Origin: JAGWAC01 sp038046265
GTDB taxonomy: Archaea; Nanobdellota; Nanobdellia; SCGC-AAA011-G17; JACPIM01
DNA length: 64,000 nucleotides
Assembly (NCBI GenBank): GCA_038046265.1
Contig: JBBSWN010000010.1
Span: 62,001 to 126,000, forward strand
Direction: 5' to 3'
Shown here piece after piece: positions 39,637 through 47,591 of this stretch; the stretch's first letter is position 1; each line of letters begins with the position of its first letter. Below the pieces are notes generated by a model, which worked only from the letters and a program-made list of their open reading frames with translations, was not told the origin of the DNA and ran no database searches. The position numbers were made by a program, and so were the translations under genes.

Positions 39637-40497
39637 CTAATTTAGTAATAAAAATTTATCCTTTATTGTAAAATAACAGGAAGTTAAAATTAGCAAGCCA
39701 CCAATTAAAGTGTAAAGATGTGGAATTTCTTTTAGGAAAATTAAGGAAAGAATTACTGCTCCGACTGGCTCTAAGTAAGTAATCAAGGAAACGTTTTGAG
39801 CTGGAAGTTTAGTTACTGCTTTAATGAATAATAAAACATTAAAACCTTGGTGAACAATCCCCAATAAAAGCAAAGGCAAAATATCTGCTAGTAATATTGT
39901 TGGCTTCTGATATAAAATAAATGGTAATAAGATAATTACAGAGAAAAACATCTGAGAAAACAAGATTTCTTTGTCATTATAGTGAGTAGATGCTTTTTTG
40001 AAAAGGAGAATTGTAAGGGCTGAACCGAAAGCTGAAACAATACCTAAAAAAATACCAAATGTATTTTTGCTTGATAAATCTAAATTTGTTGGATTCAATA
40101 AAATTAGCAAACCTGCTAATGACAATATTAACAGAAACCACGATTTCCTTTTTGATTTTTCATTAATTATTAATGGAGCTAATAAAATAACTAGAATTGG
40201 GAATAAATAATGCGAGAATGTTGCATTTGCAATTGTTGTTAACTGATAGGCATAGAAATAAGCTGAGTTATTTACTGCTCCAAATAAACCAATTAAAATC
40301 GGAATTAACAAATTTCTTTTTGTAAAAAAGTCTTTTAGTTTTTTGTCTTTAAGTAATGAGATTCCAAAGATAATTGTGGCGATTAAAGCAGCACAAAAGT
40401 ATATTATTAAACCATTAACAGAAATGAATTTGACAAACAAACCCATAGAACTAAATACTAAAATTGCAGAAATCAAACTCAAATAATTTGTGTTCAT
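39637..40497 (-). CDS. EamA/DMT-family transporter
   Basis: The 286-residue protein has ten hydrophobic helices in two five-helix repeats, with the duplicated EamA pattern (NSAYFYAYQLTTIANATFSH in the first half, LPAQNVSLITYLEPVGAVIL in the second). DMT-family exporters move amino acids, sugars or nucleotide-sugars. The substrate is not readable from sequence. It is flanked by the unknown GT-B-like gene and the divergent vapBC module, with about 90 bases of AT-rich promoter region before vapB. Confidence 0.88.
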   Translation of the reverse strand: MNTNYLSLISAILVFSSMGLFVKFISVNGLIIYFCAALIATIIFGISLLKDKKLKDFFTKRNLLIPILIGLFGAVNNSAYFYAYQLTTIANATFSHYLFPILVILLAPLIINEKSKRKSWFLLILSLAGLLILLNPTNLDLSSKNTFGIFLGIVSAFGSALTILLFKKASTHYNDKEILFSQMFFSVIILLPFILYQKPTILLADILPLLLLGIVHQGFNVLLFIKAVTKLPAQNVSLITYLEPVGAVILSLIFLKEIPHLYTLIGGLLILTSCYFTIKDKFLLLN

Positions 40498-40536
40498 ATC
40501 TTTTTATCATTTAATTTTATTATAAAACTATACTTT

Positions 40537-40581
40537 AAATACATTTATAAAACAAAACATTTAAATACATAGAAATACATT
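40537..40581 (+). promoter_or_regulatory. Promoter and AAATACAT repeats before vapBC
   Basis: AAATACAT occurs three times (40537-40544, 40563-40570, 40573-40580), twice followed by TTA. Copies overlap a TTTATAA TATA-like sequence and the predicted start region just before the vapB ATG at 40591. Spaced repeats of this type fit binding of the VapB-VapC complex for conditional autoregulation. Confidence 0.5.
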
Positions 40582-40590
40582 TAGATTGAA

Positions 40591-40824
40591 ATGGGAACTA
40601 TAACCATAAATGTAAAAGATGATATTGAGAAAACTTTTAGAAAAAGAGTTTATCAGTTGTATGGCAAGAAAAAAGGAACTTTAGGAAAAGCACTAGCAGA
40701 AGCTATGAAGGAATGGAGCATGAAGAAAGAGTATTTTGATAGATGTATGGCTTTACTAGAAAGAGGAGCTGACATGGGTAAAATTAAGTATAAAGAAAGA
40801 GATGAGCTGCATGATCGCGATTGA
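40591..40824 (+). CDS. VapB-like antitoxin
   Basis: This 77-residue protein starts MGTITINVKDDIEKTFRKRV, a strand-helix layout like ribbon-helix-helix antitoxins, with a Lys-rich second helix (GKKKGTLGKALAEAMKEW) and a charged C-terminal toxin-binding tail. It overlaps the following PIN-domain toxin by 14 nt in a different frame. It would repress the operon through the AAATACAT repeats upstream and neutralise VapC. Confidence 0.8.
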   Translation: MGTITINVKDDIEKTFRKRVYQLYGKKKGTLGKALAEAMKEWSMKKEYFDRCMALLERGADMGKIKYKERDELHDRD

Positions 40825-41221
40825 TACAAATATCCTTGTATACGCTTTTGATACTGCTTATAATGAAAAAAGAGAAATATGTAAAAAGATTATTAATGAA
40901 ATCTTTGAAGGCAAAAAAACCGGGGTTGTTACAAATCAAATTTTAGGCGAATTTGCTAATGTAGTAACAAGAAAAATTGAAAAACCACTAACAAAGGAAG
41001 ATACTATTTCAATTATAGGAGCAATATTAGTAAGTAAAAACTGGAAAGTACTAACCTATTCTGGAGAGACTGTGCTAAATGCTTTAAAATTAAATAAAAA
41101 CTTTTGGGATTCTGTTGTTATACAAACACTTAAGGAACATAATGTTAGAGAAATAATTACTGAAAATGTTAGGGATTTTGAAGGTTCTGGTTTGATTATA
41201 ATTAATCCATTTGAAAATTAG
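40811..41221 (+). CDS. VapC PIN-domain RNase toxin
   Basis: From the ATG at 40811 the 136-residue protein starts MIAIDTNILVYAFD, the PIN-domain signature. Catalytic acidic residues are Asp5, Glu47 (ILGEFANVV) and Asp100 (FWDSVVIQT), with a fourth at Asp122. VapC toxins cut tRNA or rRNA. A start at 40802 would add three residues. The module sits inside the glycan region and is convergent with the large GT9-GT2 gene 3 nt away, which suggests past integration or stabilising selection. Confidence 0.88.
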   Translation: MIAIDTNILVYAFDTAYNEKREICKKIINEIFEGKKTGVVTNQILGEFANVVTRKIEKPLTKEDTISIIGAILVSKNWKVLTYSGETVLNALKLNKNFWDSVVIQTLKEHNVREIITENVRDFEGSGLIIINPFEN

Positions 41222-41224
41222 AAA

Positions 41225-43069
41225 TTATTTTTTAATTATTACATTCAGCCACATTGACAATCTGGCAAAAAATAATAAAATTGTCCAGTAAAATTCTTTT
41301 ATTGTTCTTGGATAAGTTAAAGCTGAAATTGTGCCTTTCAAGATTTCATTTTTTAGGGATTTAACTTTGGCTTCTTTAATTTTTAATTTATTCTGAATAA
41401 CTTCATGCTTTTTTGCATGCAAAGATTTCTGTTCAAACCATTCATTTAATGTAACTGGATTTTTAACCAAAACTTTTGCGTTTTCAATGTATTTTAATTT
41501 ATAGAAATTTCTCCAGAAAATATATGGTATTAAATGATCTTCAGCAACTCCTAATGGAATTTCCTTTACAAAACCATTTTTGAATGCAAATAAATAATTA
41601 GTGCCTTCAAAGAATTTTTCCTGCTGTGATAATTCTTTTCTTATTTTATGGGCGCCAGCATCCAGCAATAAATGAGACCAGTAGCCCACCAAGTTATTTT
41701 TTGGATTTAAGGAAATTGGTCTGCCTGTAACGCAGCCAACTGAAGGATCTTTAAAAGAGTTTAAAACTTCATTTATTGAAGAATTTGACAAGATTGCCAG
41801 GTCATTTGTAACTAAAATTATTTTGTTTTTTGCCAATTCAAGACCAGAATTTATTAAATTTGAGTTTTCTTTTTGAAGAACAATTTTTAAATTAGGGTAT
41901 TTTTTTGCAAGGTCTTTTGTATTTTTATCTTTTGATGATATTATTATTTCATATTGAACTGGGATTTTTTGGTCTACAATGGCTCTTAATGATTTTTCTG
42001 TGTCTTCTAATTTATTTGACATTAATATTATTGACAAGGATTGTTTTTTTACTTCTATGGCTGCATTTAACAAGTCTTTTACATAAACTCCGTCTATACA
42101 ACTAGGAATTCTGCCATCATATGAAGAGTAACAGCCAACACAGTCAGATGGTGTAAAGATTTTTAAACCTTGAGTGTACATTTCTATTTCCTGGGGTGCT
42201 GTCTGGCCGAAAAAAGTAATTGTGTTTCTTTTTAATGCCAATGATATATGAAGACCTAATGAATCTGATGTAACAACTGTGTCACAGATTGAGATTAAGG
42301 AAGCTAATTCAAAAATGTAATTTCCACAGCCAGCATTAATTAAAGGCACTCTTGCTTCTGTCAAAATTTTATTGTTTCTCTCAATTTGATCAGGACCGCC
42401 TAATAAAATTATTTTAGCATTTAATTCTTTGTACAATTTTTGGATTAATTCTATTGTTTTGTCTATTGGCAGACTTTTTAATGGCCATCTCACGCCTGCT
42501 CCTGTGTTGATTCCGACTATGAAGTCGTCTTTTTTTAAATTGTATCTTCTTAGAAAATCTTTTGCAAATTCTTTTTGTTTTTTTGTCAGGATTAAAATAG
42601 GCGGGTCTTTTTTGTATGTTAATTCTGACAAATCATAGATTAGTTCTGGATAAGTTTTCTTGTTTTTCTTTTTCAATACATCGTTCATTGGTTTTGGGCC
42701 AATCAAGGACATTTTAAAGTAATATTCAGCTGACTTTGTCGGAACTATTTTGTTTTCATTATTAACATAGTAACCATAGATTTTTGCTTTTTTATTTAAG
42801 AAATGAGAAGTTAAAGAACATGCTTCATAATCTTCATCCAGATTAATTACGATATCAAAAGTTTCTTGTTTTAAGTTAAGGATGTTTTCCTTGCCATAAA
42901 GAACTATTTTATTTATGTAAGGATTTGTTTTTACTAAGTCTAGGGCTTCTAATTTTGTGAACCATGTGATTTTAGAATTTGGATATTTTCTTTTTATACC
43001 AGTAAGTATACAAGTTGATCTTAGGACATCACCTAATGCACCTTGCTTTATTATGAGGATATTAGTCAC
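41225..43069 (-). CDS. GT9-GT2 bifunctional glycosyltransferase fusion
   Basis: The 614-residue protein joins two enzymes. Residues 1-345 are a GT9 heptosyltransferase-like GT-B protein: ILIIKQGALGDVLRSTCILT, NTGAGVRWPLKSLP, LLGGPDQIERNN and SDSLGLHISLALKR. Residues about 346-590 are a GT2 domain (SLSIILMSNKLEDTEKSLRA, LAKNKIILVTNDLAIL, VGCVTGRPISLNPKN), ending in a membrane-proximal hydrophobic helix. The GTG start at 43069 follows a palindromic element with AAAAGGGC. Fusion implies sequential sugar additions to one acceptor. Heptose itself is not implied. Confidence 0.82.
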   Translation of the reverse strand: MTNILIIKQGALGDVLRSTCILTGIKRKYPNSKITWFTKLEALDLVKTNPYINKIVLYGKENILNLKQETFDIVINLDEDYEACSLTSHFLNKKAKIYGYYVNNENKIVPTKSAEYYFKMSLIGPKPMNDVLKKKNKKTYPELIYDLSELTYKKDPPILILTKKQKEFAKDFLRRYNLKKDDFIVGINTGAGVRWPLKSLPIDKTIELIQKLYKELNAKIILLGGPDQIERNNKILTEARVPLINAGCGNYIFELASLISICDTVVTSDSLGLHISLALKRNTITFFGQTAPQEIEMYTQGLKIFTPSDCVGCYSSYDGRIPSCIDGVYVKDLLNAAIEVKKQSLSIILMSNKLEDTEKSLRAIVDQKIPVQYEIIISSKDKNTKDLAKKYPNLKIVLQKENSNLINSGLELAKNKIILVTNDLAILSNSSINEVLNSFKDPSVGCVTGRPISLNPKNNLVGYWSHLLLDAGAHKIRKELSQQEKFFEGTNYLFAFKNGFVKEIPLGVAEDHLIPYIFWRNFYKLKYIENAKVLVKNPVTLNEWFEQKSLHAKKHEVIQNKLKIKEAKVKSLKNEILKGTISALTYPRTIKEFYWTILLFFARLSMWLNVIIKK

Positions 43070-43073
43070 AATG

Positions 43074-43122
43074 AGCCCTTTTCAGAAAAGCGTTCACGAA
43101 AAACCGGCGCTTCACCAAAAAG
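43074..43122 (-). repeat. Palindromic leader element before the GT9-GT2 gene (copy F)
   Basis: On the minus strand: TTTTTGGTGAAGCGCCGG, then CGTGAACG and the stem CTTTT-CTG-AAAAG followed by GGC, 5 nt before the GTG start. It has the same order of half-units as copy E and fills the gap after the ferredoxin-DUF4346 gene. Confidence 0.75.
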
Positions 43123-43123
43123 A

Positions 43124-43708
43124 TTAATCAAATTTTAGTTCGTCATCTTGAACATATTCAAGATTTTTTTGTAATGCCATATATGCTTTTTGAAGTTCTC
43201 TGCCTAAATATGCGCAATGATCTTTTCTAATAGCTAATTTTTCTTTATTGATTATTGTTTGGTAAATGTCAATTGGCTTTTTGCCTGTTATTTTCAAGAC
43301 TAATTTGTTTCTTTCATTGCAGAAACCAACTTCTATTAATTTTTTTTCTTTATTTACTCTTATTAAAAAATAACCTGCTGGATCTAATACAAATTCCTTG
43401 CTATCATCATAGTCTGCTTTTACTTCCTTTACATTGTCTTGTTTTAATTCTGTTGTGACTATTTCTTTATTATCTTCTAGATTAATGACTTTGATTGAGT
43501 TTGTAGGACAGGAACTTGCTGCTTTTATTAATTTTTCTGCTTCATTATCTGGGAGCTCTAATTCTAGAACTTGAGTATTGTTATTTGTGTGGCCTTTTTT
43601 TAAGAATGCTTTATGGTTTTTTGATTCAAAGTGAGAAGGATCAATGCTAATGCAGCTTCTATTATCAATACATTTTTCCATATCTAATTCTACTCTTAAT
43701 TTTTTCAT
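43124..43708 (-). CDS. Ferredoxin fused to DUF4346
   Basis: Residues 1-78 form a small ferredoxin with only three cluster cysteines: Cys13 and Cys19 in CIDNRSC and Cys67 in SSCPTNSI. The position that is usually the second cysteine is Asn16, so a 3Fe-4S cluster or an exchangeable 4Fe-4S cluster is likely. Residues about 105-194 match DUF4346: KEFVLDPAGYFLIRVNKEKK, HCAYLGRELQKAYMAL, YVQDDEL. The DUF is elsewhere attached to archaeal pterin- or methyl-transfer proteins. Its role here is unknown; it could supply electrons to the cluster's radical SAM enzymes. Confidence 0.75.
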   Translation of the reverse strand: MKKLRVELDMEKCIDNRSCISIDPSHFESKNHKAFLKKGHTNNNTQVLELELPDNEAEKLIKAASSCPTNSIKVINLEDNKEIVTTELKQDNVKEVKADYDDSKEFVLDPAGYFLIRVNKEKKLIEVGFCNERNKLVLKITGKKPIDIYQTIINKEKLAIRKDHCAYLGRELQKAYMALQKNLEYVQDDELKFD

Positions 43709-43745
43709 CTTACTAAGAACACCTTATTTTTTCTTTATATGCTTA

Positions 43746-44906
43746 TTATTTAGACTTTTTAAGCTTATTTATTGTTTCTTTATATAGATTTAAGGTTCTT
43801 TCTGCTATTAAGTCCCAATCATAGTTTTGGGCTTTTTCTTTATTATTTTTAGAGATTTTTTCAGCCAGCTTTTTGTCTTCCAGTAATAACAGGATTTTTT
43901 CTTTTAGTTTTTGTATGTCGCCGTAATTTACAAAGAAACCGTTTTCAGGATCTTTTATTTCATAAGGAATTCCGTTTACAGGAGAGGCTACTATTGGAAG
44001 GCCAGATGCCAAGGCTTCAAATAAAGTCAGAGGAAGGCCTTCACGAAAACTGGGCATTACATATATTTCAGAAGACTGGTACATTTTTGCTATTTTTTCT
44101 TTTTCCCTTATCGGGCCAAGGATAACTATATTTGGATCATCAGCAACTAATTCTTTTACTTTATTCAACATTCCTTCATCTGGACCAACTATCAAGAATT
44201 TTATATCTTTTCTTTCTTTCAGGATTTCTTTTGCTGCCAATACAAACTTGTCAGGGCCTTTAGTTGGATTTAATCTTCCGAAGAACAAGACGATTTTTTC
44301 TTTTATATTTAACTGTTTTTTGAAGTCATTGTTTTTAATTTTATTGAAGAATATTTTGTCTACACCATTTGGGATTACTATGATTTTTTCTTTTTTCCCA
44401 CCATATTTTTCTATAAATGGGATTTCCCAGGGTGTAATTGCAATTATTTTATCTGAGAATTTAAAACTTATTTTGTTTATTGTTTTATATGAAATGTTAA
44501 CCAAGATTCTTCCTACCAAAGATCTGAAACCTTCTGTCCATGGACAATGAGTTGTGTGAACTAAGGGAGTTTTTTTTATTTTAGCTATTATTGAGCCGAA
44601 AAAAGTATGGGCATGGCCTGAAACATGTGTGTGAATTATGTCGAATTTGTATTTTGATAATGTCCAGAGTAGAGAAGGAAAAATGGAGGCAAAACTTGCA
44701 ACTTTTAAAATATGGAAATGCCTGTGAACGTGAACACCATTGATTGTTTCTTCTTTTGTTTTTATCCTGGATTTTTTATCCCAGTCTGATGTAAATATAT
44801 GAACTTCATGACCTTGCTTTACATATCTCTCTGCTAATTCTTTTACAACCTGCTCTACACCACCTATTGTAGGGTAGTAGAATGCTGTGACATAGGCTAT
44901 TTTCAT
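43746..44906 (-). CDS. GT4 glycosyltransferase
   Basis: The 386-residue GT-B enzyme starts MKIAYVTAFYYPTIGGVEQV, a typical GT4 N-terminus, with HTHVSGHAHTFFG and a C-terminal donor-binding domain: LFFGRLNPTKGPDKFVLAAK and VMPSFREGLPLTLFEALASG (the E..G..E signature). It likely adds a sugar from an activated donor to a lipid-linked glycan. The ATG at 44906 is chosen because a TATA box (CTATATAAAG, 44929-44938 on the minus strand) is about 27 nt upstream. Confidence 0.9.
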   Translation of the reverse strand: MKIAYVTAFYYPTIGGVEQVVKELAERYVKQGHEVHIFTSDWDKKSRIKTKEETINGVHVHRHFHILKVASFASIFPSLLWTLSKYKFDIIHTHVSGHAHTFFGSIIAKIKKTPLVHTTHCPWTEGFRSLVGRILVNISYKTINKISFKFSDKIIAITPWEIPFIEKYGGKKEKIIVIPNGVDKIFFNKIKNNDFKKQLNIKEKIVLFFGRLNPTKGPDKFVLAAKEILKERKDIKFLIVGPDEGMLNKVKELVADDPNIVILGPIREKEKIAKMYQSSEIYVMPSFREGLPLTLFEALASGLPIVASPVNGIPYEIKDPENGFFVNYGDIQKLKEKILLLLEDKKLAEKISKNNKEKAQNYDWDLIAERTLNLYKETINKLKKSK

Positions 44907-44916
44907 GTGAAAAGGC

Positions 44917-44938
44917 TTAAAAACCAACTTTATATAGA
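44917..44938. promoter_or_regulatory. Divergent overlapping promoters of two GT4 genes
   Basis: CTATATAAAG on the minus strand (44929-44938) is about 27 nt before the ATG at 44906. CTTAAAAACC on the plus strand (44917 onwards) is the best match about 26 nt before the ATG at 44946. Both genes are probably transcribed without leaders from an exceptionally short shared region. Confidence 0.4.
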
Positions 44939-44945
44939 TTTTGCC

Positions 44946-46031
44946 ATGAAAATCTTGTATTCAAACAAATCGTTGTATCCATATGAAGGGGGGGCAGATA
45001 TTTCTGCATTTACTTTGTTAGAACATTTGGCTGAAAAGCATGAGGTGAGTGCTTATTACATTGGAGACATAAAGGAAAATTCCAAAGTTAAGTTATATCC
45101 GCAAAAAATAAAGCAAAAAAAAGGATTATGGATTAATTTGTTTTTTTTAAGAAGAAAATGGAAAAAGATATTGAAAAAGGCCATTGAAAAAGAGAAACCA
45201 GACTTAATTATTTCACAAGATTATTTTATAGGGCCAAGCGTTAAAATTGCGAAAAAATATGGTGTTAAAAGCATTATTTTTTTGAGAAGTTATTTTCATT
45301 TAAGCATTGATAATTTTAAAAGTTATCTGCCAGAAGAAGGAAAGTTTACTAGCAAGGATTTAATTTATCAGTTACAATGGCCTTTTTTTAAGTTTGTTGT
45401 AAAGGAAAGCAAGTGGGCTTTAAAAAATGCTGATTTAGTTTGCTCTGTAAGTAATTATATGAGAGATGTTACATTAAAGTTTTGCAATGTCAAGAGCGAG
45501 GTTGTAAGGCCATTTGTTTCTTTTAATGAATGCAAAGCAGAGAGAAAGGGGGATTATATTTTGTATATTAATCCGGACAAGCACAAAGGAAAGGAGATTT
45601 TTGAAAAAATTGCAACTTTACTGCCTTTGAAAAAATTCTTAGTGGCTGGAAAAAAAGACTATAAAACTGAGTTAATGAATGTTGATGTTGTTGGTTTTGA
45701 GGACAAGAAAGAAATTTATTCAAAAGGAAGATTATTGCTAGTGCCTTCTATTTTTCCTGACCCTCATCCTAGAGTTGTGGTAGAAGCTATGGTTAATGGA
45801 ATTCCCTGTGTTGTAAGCGACAGGGGCGGATTAAGGGAAGAAGTGGGGGGAGCGGGAGTTATTGTTGAGGATATTTTTGATATTGATGAATGGGTTAAAA
45901 AAATAAAAGCTTTTGATGATGAAGAGTTTTACAAAAAAATGAGCAAGTACAGCCAGTTTAAAGCTTTGGAATTTGAGGACAAAAGGCAGTTTATCAGGTT
46001 TGAACATTTACTAAGCAAGTTATTTAATTGA
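44946..46031 (+). CDS. GT4 glycosyltransferase
   Basis: The 361-residue protein starts MKILYSNKSLYPYEGGADIS, a GT4-like N-terminus, and its C-terminal donor domain has DYILYINPDKHKGKEIFEKI, LLLVPSIFPDPHPRVVVEAM and VVSDRGGLREEVGG. It is somewhat short and diverged in the first half. A start further upstream would overlap the divergent GT4 gene. It overlaps the convergent flippase gene by 8 nt. Confidence 0.85.
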   Translation: MKILYSNKSLYPYEGGADISAFTLLEHLAEKHEVSAYYIGDIKENSKVKLYPQKIKQKKGLWINLFFLRRKWKKILKKAIEKEKPDLIISQDYFIGPSVKIAKKYGVKSIIFLRSYFHLSIDNFKSYLPEEGKFTSKDLIYQLQWPFFKFVVKESKWALKNADLVCSVSNYMRDVTLKFCNVKSEVVRPFVSFNECKAERKGDYILYINPDKHKGKEIFEKIATLLPLKKFLVAGKKDYKTELMNVDVVGFEDKKEIYSKGRLLLVPSIFPDPHPRVVVEAMVNGIPCVVSDRGGLREEVGGAGVIVEDIFDIDEWVKKIKAFDDEEFYKKMSKYSQFKALEFEDKRQFIRFEHLLSKLFN

Positions 46032-47538
46032 GGAATTTTTTTGATATTTTATTTTTTAAATCTTTTATTAAGTCGAGGTCATCTTTATCTAGAATTTTTA
46101 ATAGGTAAACTAGTGATGAATATACTACTAAAATAAACAAGGATGTAATTATCAAGTTAATTTCACTGGAAAATTTGATGTAGTTTTTAAAAATCAATGT
46201 CAAAACTAAAGTTAAAATTAAAGCGATGAAAATTTTTACGTAGTTGAACATAAACGGATGAAGTTTTGTAAATTTATATGAAGTTAACATCATTAAAATG
46301 GCACCAATAAAGAAAGACAAGGACGTTGCAATTGATGCCCCGACAATACTGTATTTTGGAATAAGGAAGTAATTTAATATTATATTTGAGAGAGCAAAAA
46401 TTGCAATTATAATGAAGATTGTTTTTGTTTTCTTTATTACAGAAAGAAGATTCATGCTGATATCACTTAATGAGAAAACTAAGTAACCAATGCTTAAGAT
46501 TGTTAATGGAAGGGCTGCTGATATGTATTCTGATCTAAAAAAAGTAAGAACTAGGTCTTTTGACAACAAGAAAATTATCAGGAAAATAGGTATGTTTAAC
46601 AGCAGGGAATATTTTGAGACTTTTTTGTAAATATCACTTATTTGATCTAGGTTGTTTTTACCGTATAGTTCTGATATAATTGGCATGAACAAGTACATAA
46701 TTCCATATATTGGGACTATGATTAAGGTTGAGGTTGGAAGAGCAACATTATATATTCCAACGTCTGAAGTTGTCTTGAAATAACCTATCATTAACAAGTC
46801 AGTCCAGGCGATTATAAACCACATGAAGTTTTTCAGCATTAAAGGCAGGGAATAATTCAACAATTCTTTTTTGTTTTCTTTTTCTTTAATTTCTCTGGAA
46901 AATATACTGAAAATTTTCTTGTTGAATGCAAATAATGACAGGAAAAAAACAATTATTATTGAGAGTACGAAACCAAGCAAAGCACCATATAATTTAAAAC
47001 CAAGAGTTATTAAAATAAAAGTTATTATTAATCTTAATGATTTTTCTGTTAATTCCTTGAAAAGGACTTCGTATTCTGGTTTTTGGAATGCCCTGAATGA
47101 AACAAGGATTAACTGGAGAAGTGTGGAGAAAGGAAGAGCAATTGCGATGAACAAAATAACTTTTGTAAGTTCATATTCATCAAAAATTCTGCTTGAAATA
47201 AAGTCAGAGAAGACAATGAGAAGAACTGCAATAAACAAGCTTGAATTTAAGACTGTTTTTAAAGATATTAAAAGAGTATTTTTAACCAATGCCTGGTTAT
47301 TTTTGCCATTGTAAAAAGGAATAAATCTCAAAATGCCTTCATCTAACCCCATCAAAGCAAGAGCGCTAGAAAAGGACAATACTGCAAGGCCAAGGCTTAA
47401 CAAGCCGTAATCATGAGAACCTAATTTTATAGCAACAAGAACAACATATAAGTAGGAAAATAGCTTACCAAAGACCATTGAAAATAAAACAAGGAAAGCT
47501 CCTTTCACTATTTTCTCCATATAAGGCAAAGAATCCAT
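46024..47538 (-). CDS. Polysaccharide flippase, MATE/Wzx superfamily
   Basis: The 504-residue protein has about fourteen hydrophobic helices, with the Wzx/RfbX-type start GAFLVLFSMVFGKLFSYLYV and internal motifs LGSHDYGLLSLGLAVLSFSS and FYNGKNNQALVKNTL. Such proteins flip lipid-linked oligosaccharides across the cytoplasmic membrane. Its presence between glycosyltransferase genes strongly indicates that the cluster makes a lipid-linked glycan assembled on the cytoplasmic side. ATG 47538 or 47520 are possible starts. Confidence 0.9.
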   Translation of the reverse strand: MDSLPYMEKIVKGAFLVLFSMVFGKLFSYLYVVLVAIKLGSHDYGLLSLGLAVLSFSSALALMGLDEGILRFIPFYNGKNNQALVKNTLLISLKTVLNSSLFIAVLLIVFSDFISSRIFDEYELTKVILFIAIALPFSTLLQLILVSFRAFQKPEYEVLFKELTEKSLRLIITFILITLGFKLYGALLGFVLSIIIVFFLSLFAFNKKIFSIFSREIKEKENKKELLNYSLPLMLKNFMWFIIAWTDLLMIGYFKTTSDVGIYNVALPTSTLIIVPIYGIMYLFMPIISELYGKNNLDQISDIYKKVSKYSLLLNIPIFLIIFLLSKDLVLTFFRSEYISAALPLTILSIGYLVFSLSDISMNLLSVIKKTKTIFIIIAIFALSNIILNYFLIPKYSIVGASIATSLSFFIGAILMMLTSYKFTKLHPFMFNYVKIFIALILTLVLTLIFKNYIKFSSEINLIITSLFILVVYSSLVYLLKILDKDDLDLIKDLKNKISKKFLN

Positions 47539-47591
47539 TTTTTTAAGAAGAAGTGTTAAATTTAAAAACCTTTTCAGTATAGCTTTTGGGA

